A stretch of DNA of 64,000 nucleotides from Cherax quadricarinatus (taxonomy: Eukaryota; Arthropoda; Malacostraca; Decapoda; Parastacidae): assembly GCF_038502225.1 (NCBI RefSeq), contig NC_091382.1, positions 13,873,376-13,937,375 of the forward strand. The letters are read 5' to 3'. Positions 1 through 11,239 of this stretch are shown piece after piece (positions within the stretch are counted from its first letter, which is position 1; every line of letters starts with the position of its first letter). The notes below the pieces were generated by a model that saw only the letters and a program-made list of their open reading frames with translations, was not told the origin of the DNA and searched no databases. The position numbers and the translations under genes were made by a program.

Positions 1-90
1 TGTAACTTTGATAAATAATAATTATCTTTGTTATCATTTACTGTTATGTACATAATGAGTTACATTCAGATAAATGAAATTTTCCACACC

Positions 91-363
91 TCCCACCTCT
101 GACATAAGCTCCTCCCACCTCTGATATAAGCTCCTCCCACCTCTGACATAAGCTCCTCCCACCTCTGATATAAGTTCCTCCCACCTCTGATATAAGTTCC
201 TCCCACCTTTGATATAAGTTCCTCCCACCTTTGATATAAGTTCCTCCCACCTCTGATATAAGTTCCTCCCACCTCTGATATAAGCTCCTCCCACCTCTGA
301 TATAAGTTCCTCCCACCTCTGATATAAGCTCCTCCCACCTCTGATATAAGCTCCTCCCACCTT
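91..363. repeat. 22-bp minisatellite
   Basis: About 12 tandem copies of a 22-bp unit of the form TCCCACCTCTGATATAAGCT plus CC, varying at a few positions (gatata/gacata, ctct/cttt, agctcc/agttcc). The unit has no stop in any minus-strand frame. Because 22 is not a multiple of 3, all three minus frames stay open and give the same 22-residue repeated peptide. I read these as chance ORFs of a repeat. Bases 364-610 show nothing recognisable. Confidence 0.95.
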
Positions 364-610
364 ATGCACATATTTACCTGGCGGGTCTTCACCTGACATG
401 TTTCAAGTAGCTATAATTTGCTTTAGAAACATCGTATTATGATGGGGTTTTTCACCAAAATGTTCTCAGATACTTACACTATTTTTCTGTAAACAAAGCA
501 CAAAATCATATGTTTTAGCATAATTATTTTGACCGCATCAGAAATTGACAAGATGGCCACTATGTCCAGTTTACATGGTCCGGACGACCATGTCAACTGA
601 CTGAATGAAA

Positions 611-718
<108 letters not shown>

Positions 719-770
719 AAAACAGGACACTGGTGTGGGCACTAGAATGAAATGCCAAACACATATACAT

Positions 771-938
771 GGAGGGGGGAAGGAAGGGTGTTAATGTTGC
801 AGTTTTATAACTGTAGTGTAAAGCACCCCTCTGGCATGACAGTGATGGAGTGAATGATGATGAAAGTCTTTCTTTTTTGGACCACCCTGCCTTGGTGGGA
901 ATCGGTCTTTGTGTTAATAATAATAATAATAATAAAAA
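771..938 (+). mobile_element. RTE-like LINE 3' UTR remnant with (AAT)n tail
   Basis: This stretch is the reverse complement of the 3' UTR at 41958-42110, where the same sequence follows a truncated LINE reverse-transcriptase C-terminus. It contains the shared block ccaccctgccttggtgggaa and ends in an AAT repeat at 915-934, typical of a LINE 3' tail. No coding part is left. Bases 939-1020 are unassigned. Confidence 0.7.
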
Positions 939-1020
939 CATGCATGGAAAAAACTTCCTAACGGGGAGAGAAGAAATCAAAAGGACAATGTATTAGAAAC
1001 ATCGTGTGGCAAAACAAGAA

Positions 1021-1260
1021 GCCTCAGAGGGCCTAAGTGAGCCTCAGAGGACCTCAGTGAGCCTCAGAGGACCTCAGTGAGCCTCAGAGGACCTCAGTGA
1101 GCCTCAGAGGACCTCAGTGAGCCTCAGAGGACCTCAGTGAGCCTCAGAGGGCCGCCTCAGTGAGCATTAGAGGGCCTCACTGAGCTTCAGCGAACCTCAG
1201 TGAGCCTCAGAGTACCTCAGTGAGCCTTAGAGGGCCTCAGTGAGCCTCAGAGTGCCTGCC
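1021..1260. repeat. 20-bp minisatellite
   Basis: About 11-12 tandem copies of GCCTCAGAGGACCTCAGTGA. The first six are nearly perfect; later copies have point changes and small indels (ggccgcctcag near 1150). Bases 1261-1467, between this array and the LTR remnant, hold nothing I recognise. Confidence 0.95.
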
Positions 1261-1467
1261 TCACAGTACACAGGAACTCTTGAAGGTGGAAACTTGCCAT
1301 CCTACAACTGGTCCACAGATACTGCAACACGTCAGGAGACATCGCTGCTGCTGACCTATGTAACAAGGTACTGTCTAGTCTGGGAATATTGAGGACACCA
1401 ATATTTTCATTCTTACTTGTTTCAGTAATTCTACCTCAGAACTCCAGTGGTTAAATCCGTTCTGGTC

Positions 1468-2542
1468 TCATGAAGAACCATCCTCCTTCCCCCTCAAGAT
1501 GTGTGATAATTTGTCTGGACTGCCTCTATGTGAGTTGTCTACCCTGGCAAGCTCTGATGACACCGAGCCCCGAGGCTGATACCTCAGCCTCACAAGTGGC
1601 TTATAGGACAGATTTCCATAAATGACTGATGTTGCAAGAAATCTCGCCTGCATGCACGAATGAAAGACTAACTTACTTGGTGTTGGAGAATATATCCCGG
1701 TCTTCAACCTCCATAAGCTTTAGCCCCTCTTGACTTCCCCTCAGAAGCACATGCAACCGGGAGCCTTAATTCCAGCAATATTCAGTCGGTATTAGTGACC
1801 TGCCAGCGCCTCAGAAATTCCTGTTTCCAAGGGGTGAGTATCCGCTAGTATAACTATGCAGGAAGTGACACTAGCTTCTAAGCTTAACAACGAGGAGACG
1901 CCGGAACGTATCGATCATTGGCCGTCCAGCTGCACAAAGACCCACAGTTCAACTCACTTGCAAATTCCCCCGAGAAACTGGCCAGAATACTGAGAAAGAA
2001 AGGGAGGTCTCCTTTTATTGTATGGGCCTGATGGAGGAGGTCATCTACGGTACTTCGAGGTGCCTCCACCATATTTCCCAAGGGTCTAGTATGTGTAGAC
2101 ACGTGGGGCGTCACCCTGATGTTACGGCGGTGTGCCTCGTTAGGAGTTTCGACAAAGAAGAAGACACTGCAGTCTCAAAACCACGTGCCTTGGCATTCAA
2201 CCTTAGGCTGCCAGTTCTCCCTAGCTAACATAACATAGGGTCTTACCATATTACCGGCCTATTACTACCTATGTTAAAGTCTTAGGTCTACATTATTATT
2301 ATCTACAGTTGCCTCAATAGTCCTAATATTAGTTCACTAACAGTATAAACTAGCTACTTATTCCTTGAAGGGTAAATCTATCAATTAAAGTGTACCTTCC
2401 AACCTCCTTCGCCAGCCCTGGTGTATATGTGTGTTTAGGGTGGGTGTAAGGGCCACCCAACCCAGCCATTCCATCTGCGACCTGTTGGGACTTCGTACGA
2501 CGTATCTGTCCTGTGGAACTTAGGACCGAATAAGTTTCTACA
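1468..2542 (-). mobile_element. Degraded BEL/Pao LTR (solo or truncated)
   Basis: The sequence aligns along its length with the long LTRs at 37149-39024 and 43445-45387. It keeps the motif tataactatgcag, the block around caaccgggagccttaattcc and the terminal stretch near ggaacttaggaccgaataag. The outer LTR end (TGTAGAAAC on the minus strand) is at 2542. The inner end is lost and no gag follows, so it is a solo or truncated LTR. It is clearly more diverged than the other copies and therefore older. Confidence 0.8.
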
Positions 2543-2559
2543 AGATGCTCAACCAATCC

Positions 2560-3050
2560 TTCCTGATGTTTTTTTTTTCAATATTTTGAACAGTATACAT
2601 GTCAGAGCCTCGTGTTTGCCCCCAGTTATATACTGGGATCACATTTGCAGCATTCCAAGTATTCAGTAGGTTTCCAGTCTCCAGGAACATGTTTTAGATC
2701 ATTAAATTAGGTTCTCATAGTTCTTCCTCTCCTTCCTTCAACATCTAGGGTGATATCCCGTCAGGTTCTGGGTTTTTTATTGTTTCTTAATTTTAGGTAA
2801 TATCATTAACTTTTTTTTAATGCATGTATTCTACCCAATATATGCTGCTTACTTGTTTCATTAAAACATTGTGACACCATCCTTCATTCCTCAGTAAATA
2901 TCTTTTGCTTAATTCCTCACATACTTATCTATCATTATAATGTTTGTACCTCTAACCTCTTCACTCAACTTTCTTATATGACTGTACAGTAGTTTCGGTA
3001 CTTATTTGGCACATTTAGCTATGTCATTCTCAAACTGACGATCAGCTTTT
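2560..3050 (-). pseudogene. Degenerate LINE reverse-transcriptase fragment
   Basis: Minus-strand translation gives pieces of the N-terminal half of a non-LTR reverse transcriptase. One piece around 2720-2780 reads KNPEPDGISP, matching the NKSPGPD motif. Another around 2600-2690 reads AANVIPVYNWG, matching the WKxANVxPIxKxGD motif. Bases 2880-3050 resemble the endonuclease-RT linker of the LINE at 3051-5737, so this is probably an older copy of the same family. No intact frame is left. Confidence 0.55.
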
Positions 3051-5737
3051 CTTATTGTGTGTGCTCACCTAACTTTACTCACCTAATTGAGGTTCCAGTG
3101 GTCGAGACTCAGCTCCAGGCCCCGCCTCTTTACTCACCACTACTAGGTCCTCTCTCTCTCTGCTTCCTGAGCATTGTCATACCTCGTCTTAAAGCTATGT
3201 ATGGTTCATGCCTCCACTACATCATTGCTAGGCTATTCCACTTCCTGACGACTATATGACTGAAGAAATACTTCCTAACATCCCTGTGACTAGTCTGAGT
3301 CTTCAGCTTCCAATTGTGGCCCATTGTTTTTGTGTCCCCTCTATGGAACTTCTGTCTCTGTCCACCTTATTTATTCCACACAGTATTTTGCTTGTTGTTA
3401 TTATGTCTCCCCTGACCCTCCTGTCCTCCAGTGTCGTCAGTCTGATTTCCCCCAACCTTTCTTAGTATGACATTCCCCTAAGCTCTGGAACTAGCCTTGT
3501 TGCAAACCTTTACACTTTCTCTAATTTCTTTACTTGCTTGACCAGGTGTGGGTTCCAAACTGGTGCTGCATAAACCATACCCCCGGCCGGGATTGAACCC
3601 GCGGTCTAAAAGTCTCAAAACTCCAGTGAAGGGACTTGAGCTAGAGTTCGTCACGGCCACGCTAGCTGGAGATTCGTCTGTAAAAACTTGCATTTGTGGT
3701 CACAGAGGTGCCTGTGCTAACTTTCCTATGGTGTAGAAATATACCTAGTTGGATGAATCTTATTGTGGCTAGCTGGTCTAGTGGCTAGCGCGACGGGCTG
3801 GAGTTTTGAGACTCTATGACCGCAGGTTCAATCCCGGCCGGGGGTATGGTTTATTTGCAATCGTGTCATTACGATTTCTTAAGTCGTGGTGCTGCATACT
3901 CCAGTATGGGCCTGACGTACACAGTGTTATGTGTCTTGAAGGATTACTTACTAAGGTATCGGAATGCTATTCTCAGGTTTGCCAGGCTCGTATGCTGCAG
4001 CAGTTATCTGGTTGATGTGTGCCTCCAGAGACTTGCTCGGTGTTATGGTCACACCAAGATCTTTCTCCTTGAGTGAGGTTTGCAATCTTCGTCCACCTAG
4101 CCTATACTCTGAAGTCTTCTTTGCCCTACCCCAGTCTTCATGACTTTGCATTTGGCAGGGTTGAATTCTAGAAGCCAGTTGTTGGGCCACGTGTCCAGTC
4201 TGTCCAGGATTCTTTGTATTCCTGCCTGATCCTCATCTGATTTAATTCTTCTCATTAACTTCACATCATCTGTAAACAGGGACACTTCAGAGTCTTTTCC
4301 TTCCATCATGTCATTCACATATACCAAAAATAGGACTGACTCCTGTTGCCTCTCTGTCAGGTATTCTCTGATTCATTGCAATGCCCTTCCTGTTATATGC
4401 ACCTGATCCTTTAGCTTCTGCACTAATCTCTTGTGAGGAACTGTGTCGAAGGCCTTTCTGCAGTCCAAGAAAATTCATCAACCCACCCCTCTCTCTCGTG
4501 TTTTACTTCTGTTACTTTGTCATGAAACTCCAGAAGGTTTGTGACACAGGATTTTCCTTCCTTGAATCCGTGCTGGTTGTCGTTTATAATCTTATTCCAA
4601 TCCAGGTGCTCCACCACTCTCTTTCTGATAATCTTCTCCATGATTTAGTATACTATACACATCAAAGACACTGGTCTGTAGTTTAGTTCCTCGTTTTCTG
4701 TCTCCTTTCTTAAAAATGGGGACTACATTTGCCGTCTTCAATACCTCAGGAAGTTGCCCAGTTTCAAGGGATGTATTGATGATTATGGTTAGTGGCACGC
4801 ACAGCATCTCTGCTCCTTCTCAAAGAACCCACAGGAAGATGCTGTCCGGTCCCATCGCCTTTGAGGTATCAAAGTCACTTAGCAGCTTCTGCACCTTCTC
4901 CTCAATTGTTTGTATGTCATCCAACACTTGTTGGTATATTCCCAGTCGGTGTTCCCCCTCTGTGCTGTCTTCCTGGAGCCCTTCCTGTCTGTACTGTAAA
5001 TACTTCCTTAAATCTCATGTTGAGCTCCTCGCATACCTCATGATCGTTTCTTGTGGGTTACCACCTTCTTTCCTCAGCCTGATCACCTGGTCTTTGGTTG
5101 TTGTCTTGATGTGGCTATACAGCAGTTTCGGGTCAGACTTGACTTTCGATGCTTCGTTATTTTCATACTGTCGCTGGGCCTCCCTCCTTACCTGTGCATA
5201 GTCGTTTGACTAATCTCCTTATTTTCCTGTTCTTTGCCTACTGTACTTTTTCCATTTTCAAGTGCACTTAATTTTTGCCTCCTTACACCGTCAGGTAAAC
5301 CAGGGGCTCGTTCTGGTCTTCCTATTATTTCTGTTGCCCTTGGGAACAACCCTTTCCTATTCCTCCTCGCATTTTGTTTTTTCGTATTCCATCACTTCGT
5401 TTACTGACTTTCCTACAAGTTCTCTGTCCCACAGACCCTCCTGCAAGAAGTTTCTCAAACCTATGTAGTCCTCCCATTCATCTCCTGTTACCCTCTCCAA
5501 TTGTAACTCTACTATGTATTCAAAGCACAGAACCACGTGGTCACTAGCTCCTAGGGGCCTCTCATATGTGATGTCCTCAATGCCTGAACTGCTCAGGGTA
5601 AACACAAGGTCCAGTCTTGCTGGTTCATCCTCCCCTCTCTCTCTCTGGTAGTGTCCTTAACATGTTGATGCATGAGGTTTTCCAGTATCACATCCACCAG
5701 GTATTGGTGTCAGGGATACATGTGTGTCCGTAATGCT
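3051..5737 (-). pseudogene. Non-LTR retrotransposon (LINE family F), broken
   Basis: A minus-strand LINE running from the endonuclease end (high coordinates, cut by the assembly gap) to a 3' UTR near 3051. The 5357-5605 frame carries the endonuclease motif GASDHVV, followed by a linker. At 4592-4807 is NVVPIFKKGDRKRG, at 4423-4641 QHGFKEGKSCVTNLL, and at 4097-4327 the catalytic-loop remnant FTDD with KCKVMKTG after it. Several frameshifts separate these pieces, so the element is dead. It belongs to the endonuclease-plus-RT group of LINEs (CR1/Jockey-like); I cannot name the clade. A SINE interrupts its 3' part at 3573-3886. Bases 3051-3560 are non-coding 3' sequence. Confidence 0.75.
3561..3898. 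mobile_element. Head-to-head two-tRNA SINE with 12-bp TSD
   Basis: Insertion of 314 bp (3573-3886) flanked by a perfect 12-bp direct repeat, tggtgctgcata, at 3561-3572 and 3887-3898. The right half (about 3765-3865, plus) is tRNA-like: a box-A-like TGGTCTAGTGG and a box-B-like GGTTCAATCCC followed by the CCGGCCGGGGGTATGGTTT block. The left half (3573-3672) is an inverted partial copy of the same head with its own box B (GGGTTCAATCC on minus). About 95 bp of unrelated sequence lies between. The target is the LINE at 3051-5737, so the SINE is younger than that LINE. Confidence 0.8.
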
Positions 5738-5837
5738 NNNNNNNNNNNNNNNNNNNNNNNNNNNNNNNNNNNNNNNNNNNNNNNNNNNNNNNNNNNNNNN
5801 NNNNNNNNNNNNNNNNNNNNNNNNNNNNNNNNNNNNN
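5738..5837. other. Assembly gap (100 N)
   Basis: Exactly 100 N, the usual placeholder for a gap of unknown size. It sits between the 5' end of LINE F and a tandem repeat, so the true distance may be quite different. Confidence 1.
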
Positions 5838-6300
5838 ATCTATCACAATTCATCTAATATGACATAATAAACAACATAAATTGCATAGAAACCTGATATA
5901 TACTCTAAAATTAATAAAATATGTCATTCATGTAGTGGTATGGGTGGTGTCGGCGGTGGATGAGTTTCTCTGGATACCCAACAAAATACTTCTTGAATAA
6001 GTTTGATAATATGATCTAAACGGCATATTTACCTATCACAGTTCATCTAATATGACATAACAAACAATATAAATAACATAGAAACCTAATATATACTCTA
6101 GAATGAACAAAATATGTCATTATATATGCGGCGGTGGCGGCTGACGAGAGTTTGTCTGGAGACCGGACAAAATACTCCTTGAATATTTTGCTATCATCAA
6201 CTCTACGGCTTATTTATCTATCATATTTCACCTAATATGACATAACAAACAACATAAATAACATAGAAACATGATATATACTCTAGAACGAATAAAATAT
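5838..6300. repeat. ~185-193-bp tandem repeat abutting the gap
   Basis: Two and a half diverged copies. The recurring start tcatctaatatgacataa appears near 5848, 6042 and, as tcacctaatatgacataa, near 6227. Each copy also repeats atagaaaCctratatatactc and a GC-richer ggcggtgg patch. The array begins right after the gap, so more copies may be hidden there. Bases 6301-6391 are unassigned. Confidence 0.8.
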
Positions 6301-6391
6301 GTAATTATGTAACAGGTGGAGGCAGCCACAACCCCTTCCTCTTTGTTGTGGTAAACACTGCCATCTAGTGGTGACCTTTTGAAGCTGTCTA

Positions 6392-6416
6392 TTATCATTA
6401 TTATTATTATTATTAA

Positions 6417-6464
<48 letters not shown>
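6392..6464. repeat. (ATT)n microsatellite
   Basis: About 24 ATT units. It directly abuts the truncated inner end of the BEL LTR remnant that begins at 6465. Confidence 0.95.
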
Positions 6465-6465
<1 letters not shown>

Positions 6466-7218
6466 GTGAAAATTTGTGTGGACTGCCTCCAAGTGAGTCA
6501 CCTACCCTGGCAAACTCTGTTGACACCGAGCTCTGAGGTGGGTACCTCAGCCTCACAAGTGGCTTATAGGACAGATTTTCACAAATGATTGATGTTGCAA
6601 GAAACTCGCCTGCATGCACGTATAAAGGACTAACTTACTTGGTATTGCAGCATATATCCTGATCTTCAACTTCCCTAAGCTTGGCCTTAGCCCCTCTGGA
6701 CTTTCCCTCAGAAACCACATGCAACCGGGAGCCTTAATTCCTGCAATATTCAATCGTTATTAGTGTCCTGCCTGCACCTCAGAAATTCCTATATCCAAGA
6801 GGGTATGTATCCCCTAGTATAACTATGCAGACATGGACACTAGCTTCCAGACTGCTTTGAGACACTGGTACTTACTGGGCATACTCTGCCTGTTGCACAC
6901 TGGACCCACAGATCAACTGACTCACAATCTCCCCAGACACTGGCCAGAAATCTATGAGATAAAGGAGGTCTTGTCTTACTGTATAGGCCTGACGGAGGTC
7001 ATCTACGGTACATCGAGGTGCCTCTACCAGATTTCCCCAGGTCTCAAATGTGTAGACACGTAGGGGGCGCCGTCTGCTGATCACGGCACGTCTTGTCCAG
7101 TTGGTGTCTGTCTTAAGAAGAACGAGCTGGACCCTCTTCCAGACCCTCGTCTCTTCGTTCAAACTAGGACTGCCAGTTCTCCCTAGCTAACTTATCCTAG
7201 TGTTTGCCTACATTATTC
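6465..7218 (-). repeat. BEL copy 1, 3' LTR, inner part
   Basis: Matches 37440-38200 (reverse complement) and 44340-45130. It holds the conserved caaccgggagccttaattcc and tataactatgcagac blocks. It is cut by LINE-A at 7218 and by the ATT repeat at 6465. Confidence 0.85.
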
Positions 7219-10200
7219 AATTCAATTCAATTCAATTCAATTCAAAGTTTATTCTCTATAAGGATTACAATGCTGAGTTTACAGAAATTTGGTTATTGTT
7301 TGGTTTACATGTAGTAAAATTGTGATTACAGAGTGTACCACTAGAACGCTTAGCATGGCTAGGCATTTCGGGCATACTTAGTTTTATTCTTAATTGTAAA
7401 ATATTACAAATTATGAGGTAAGTTGGTATTATGGCTAAGTGACTAAATACTAGTTTATGAGTTTAGCAATGTGAATGCTTTTGTTTTGGCACAGTATATA
7501 GTTTCAGTATTGGAGTATCACAGGATTCATTATTTTAAGACTAAGATTAATATTTCTGTTTATGGTCAAATGAGTGAGCGAGTGTAAGTGTGAACCACCA
7601 GGTGGTATTCGTGTAGTTAGTTGACGGGGTGTATCAGGGAGATAAGATGTTTTCTAATGGTAGTTTTGAAGGTGATGAATGTGTCTGCAGTTCTAGAGTT
7701 CTCAGGTAGCGTATTCCATATTTTAGGGCCTTTGACATACATTGAATTTTTGTAAAGGTTTAGTCGGACACGGGGAATGTCGTAGAGATGTTTGTGTCTG
7801 GTGTTATGCCTGTGGGTTCTGTCACAACTATCAAGAAAACGTTTTAGGTCAAGGTTGATATTAGAGTTTAAGGCCCTGTAGATATAGATTGCACAGTAGT
7901 AAGTGTGGATGTACTGAACTGGGAGTAAGTTTAGATCTTTGAAGAGTGGGGGGGTGTGCTGCCAGGGATGGGATTTAGTGATTATTCTTACTGCAGCTTT
8001 TTGTTGGGTTATTATTGGCTTTAGGTGTGTTGCTGCAGTTGATCCCCAAGCACAAATAGCATAGGTGAGGTATGGATAAATAAGTGAGTGGTATAGTGTG
8101 AGAAGGGCATTTTGTAGCACGTAGTATCGTGTCTTGGAGAGGATCCCAACCGTTTTGGATACTTTTTTGGCTATATGCTCGATATGGGTGCTGAAATTCA
8201 GGTTGTTGTCAAGGTATAAGCCTAGGAATTTTCCCCCATTATTTCTGGTAATTAGAGTGTTGTCAATCTTAATGTTAATTTGTGCATCTCCTGCTCTGCT
8301 ACCAAACATAATATAGTAAGTTTTGTCAGTGTTAAGCGTAAGTTTATTGGCTGTCATCCAAGTCGATATTTTAATCAGCTCCTCATTCACAATGGTGTTG
8401 AGGGTGGCAAGATTAGGGTGAGAGATGACATAAGTCGTGTCATCAGCAAAGAGAATGGGTTTCAGGTGTTGGGATACGTTTGGAAGGTCATTGATGTATA
8501 TGAGGAAGAGCAGGGGACCAAGGACACTTCCCTGCGGAACTCCAGTATCAAGTGGCCATGTTGCTGATGCTGTGTCTTTAATGGTGATGTACTGATACCT
8601 ATTAGTAATGTAAGATTTGAAATAAGCAAGCGCATGGCCTCTTATACCGTAGTGGTCAAGTTTGTGGAGTAGAATTTGGTGGTTTACTGTGTCAAAAGCT
8701 TTTCTTAGGTCAATAAAAATTCCTAGTGGATATTCCTTATTTTCCAATGCTGTGTAAAGCAGATCTAGCATTTTTATGATTGTATCATTAGTGCTTTTAT
8801 TTTTCCTGAATCCAAACTGGCAGGGGTTGAGTATGTTTTGAGCCGTTATAAATGAATACAGTCTCTTGTACACGAGTTTCTCAAAGATTTTGGATAGCAA
8901 TGGTAAGTTAGATATTGGCCTATAGTTGTTTAAGTCTGTAGGGTCACCAACTTTATGTATTGGTGTAACCCTTGCCATCTTGAGTAGTTTCAGGAAGGTG
9001 CTAGTCTCTATTGACTTGTTAAAAAGTAATGAAATAGTATGCGAAAGGACATGGGCCGCTCGCTTGTACAGTAATGGTTGGACATGAGACAGATTCCCCG
9101 AGTTATTTTTAAGTGACTTTATGATCCCAATGACTTCCGTGGGCTCAGTTGGTGCAAGATAGAAGGAATTAGGGAAATTTCCATCTAGGTAGTCCCCGGC
9201 ATGGGCATTGGTATCTGGGATTTTACTGGTGAGATTAGATCCTATGTCTGAGAAGAAGTCGTTTATCTTGTTAGCTGTGTCAGTGGGATGTAGTGGTGTT
9301 TCATTAGGTTTAGTTAGGACAATTTTCTTGGTTTTTCTCAGTTTGTGGGTCCCTAGAATCTGAGAGAGTGTTTTCCAGGTCTTTTTTATATCTCCTCTAG
9401 TGTCTGTGAATCTACTGGAGTAGTATAGTTGTTTGGCTTTCTTTATTACTTTGGTGAGAGCTGATTAATAGTGTTTAAGAGTATCTTTGTGTATTAAGCC
9501 CTGTCTATATTGCTTTTCATATTGGTGTTTCTTGTCTATGGATTTCAGAATGGTGCTGGTTAGCCATGGGCAACCAAGCCATTTGTTTGTGATCTGTTTT
9601 GTTTTTATAGGACAATGTTTGTTGTATAGTCTAAGTAATTTGTTAAGAAAGATGTCTGTCCAGTCATCAATACCATTGGCCTTGGAGAATTCTGTAGGCC
9701 AATCAACAGTCTCTAGGTCAGCTGTGAACTTCCTTATTGAGGCCTCGTCATGGAGTCTAAATGAGACTTTGTTGTATTCAAGTGGTGGTTTACTAATGTT
9801 TGTCAGGAGGAAGGTAGGGTAGTGGTCTGTAGTGCTATCTGTGATTATCCCTGATTTAAGGGGGGCTAGTATATTGGTCCATATGTGGTCTATTATGGTT
9901 GCACTTGTCTCAGTGAGCCTGGTTGGTTTAGTTATTGTTGGTATGAGAAGTGTGTTGTTCATATTGTTGATGAAATCAGTTACAGGCTGATCATCTAGTA
10001 AGCCAAGGTTGATGTTGAAGTCTCCAGCTAAGAGAAGGTGGTGCTTATTCATTTGTCTGTTTGTTATTAGTGACTTTAATTTCTCACTGAAATTTGGGAT
10101 GTTTGTGTGAGGTATCCGGTAAATGGCACCGATTGTTATAGGCGTCTTAAGGTTTTTTACAGTAAAATTAGCAAAAATGTATTCCCCATATTCATCACTA

Positions 10201-10936
10201 AAGCAAGTGGTGCTAAGACAAGATAATTGGTTAGAGTAATAGATTGCAATACCACCCCCAACTTGGTTTGTTCTGCAGTTGTGAATTGCTGTGTATCCTG
10301 GTAGAGGGTAGATATCTATTGTGTCCTGCTTAAGCCAGGTCTCAGTAAGAATAATGCAGGAGAAGGGTGTCTTTAGTGATTCAAGGAGTGCTAGGAGGTC
10401 ATCATAGTGTTTGCTTAAGGACCTGATGTTGTAATTAAGTACTGATAGACTTTTAGCATTGTTTAGGATAGTGGTGGCTTGTGATGCTGTGTAATAAAGG
10501 CAGTTACTTTCCAATAGGTTTTGATTGGGTGTCAGATTATGGAGGTTTAGATCAGGGTCAACGTGATCAATCATCTTCTAGGTTTAAAATTATGGTTATT
10601 TATATCCTGAGTTGTGTGTTGAGTTCTACTACTGATATCTGTAGTAGTTGGAAGTTTGGACAAGTATATAGCTAGAGTATTTTGGTCATGTAGGGTATAG
10701 TCACAACTACACATAATGAAGTTGATGTTGTCTATGTGTTGTGCTGGAATGAACTAAAGTACAACTAGGTATAAACTAGTAATATAAAAATACAAATTAA
10801 AAATAGAACAAGACTCTCACTTGTAATTGCACTAAGGTCTAATAATGACTTTTGTGGAGTCTATGTTTTGAGCTAGAGTGAGCTAAAGTACAATAGGTTT
10901 AATCTAATAATATAAAAGTACAAATTAAAAATTGGC
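7219..10936 (-). mobile_element. LINE-A non-LTR retrotransposon, nearly full length
   Basis: A 3.7-kb minus-strand LINE inserted in a BEL LTR. The order is 5' UTR (10936 to 10575), one long endonuclease-RT frame (10574 to 7617), a 3' UTR and a tail of ttgaa units (7219-7246). The flanking LTR halves rejoin in register at 7218/10937 except for about 3 missing bases, and I see no clear target duplication. It is closely related to LINE-B at 32304-36558. Confidence 0.9.
7617..10574 (-). pseudogene. LINE-A endonuclease-reverse transcriptase, one in-frame stop
   Basis: A single frame of 986 codons starting at the Met at 10574, which matches the LINE-B start. The N-terminal apurinic-type endonuclease shows NYNIRSL, TETW, GDFN and DHIW motifs; the RT shows [26 protein letters not shown] and the catalytic FADD. 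I translated the join between the two open stretches (9467-8979) and it is open apart from one TAA codon at 9465-9467, just after the endonuclease domain. No frameshift is needed. The protein would act in the nucleus in target-primed reverse transcription, but this copy would make only the endonuclease part unless read through. Confidence 0.85.
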
Positions 10937-11209
10937 CTGTTACTACCTATGTTAAGGACTTAGGTCTACATTATTATTATCTACAGTTGCCTTAGTAACC
11001 CTAATATTAATAAACTTACAGTAAAACTACCTACTCCTTCCCTGAAGACTAAATCTATAAATTAAATACATGCCTACCAACATTCCATCGTCAACCAGAG
11101 AGAATGCTTTCATGTTTGGGTGGGGTATAAGGGTCATCCAGCTCAGCCGTCCTGTACGGCCATGCTGGATCTGTCCTGTGGAACTTTAGGGACCAAATAA
11201 ATTTCCACA
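10937..11209 (-). repeat. BEL copy 1, 3' LTR, outer part
   Basis: Starts on the minus strand with TGTGGAAATTTATTTGGTCC at 11209, right after the internal region, and runs to the LINE-A 5' end at 10936. It matches 41490-41763, including the boundary with LINE-A 5' UTR. Confidence 0.85.
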
Positions 11210-11239
11210 TCCTCCCACCAGCGAAGGTAGGCGCTAAGT

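Noticed and set aside
3765..3865. Possible functional tRNA gene
   Set aside because: It has box A and B-like motifs but is inside a SINE with target duplication and does not fold into a full cloverleaf by eye.
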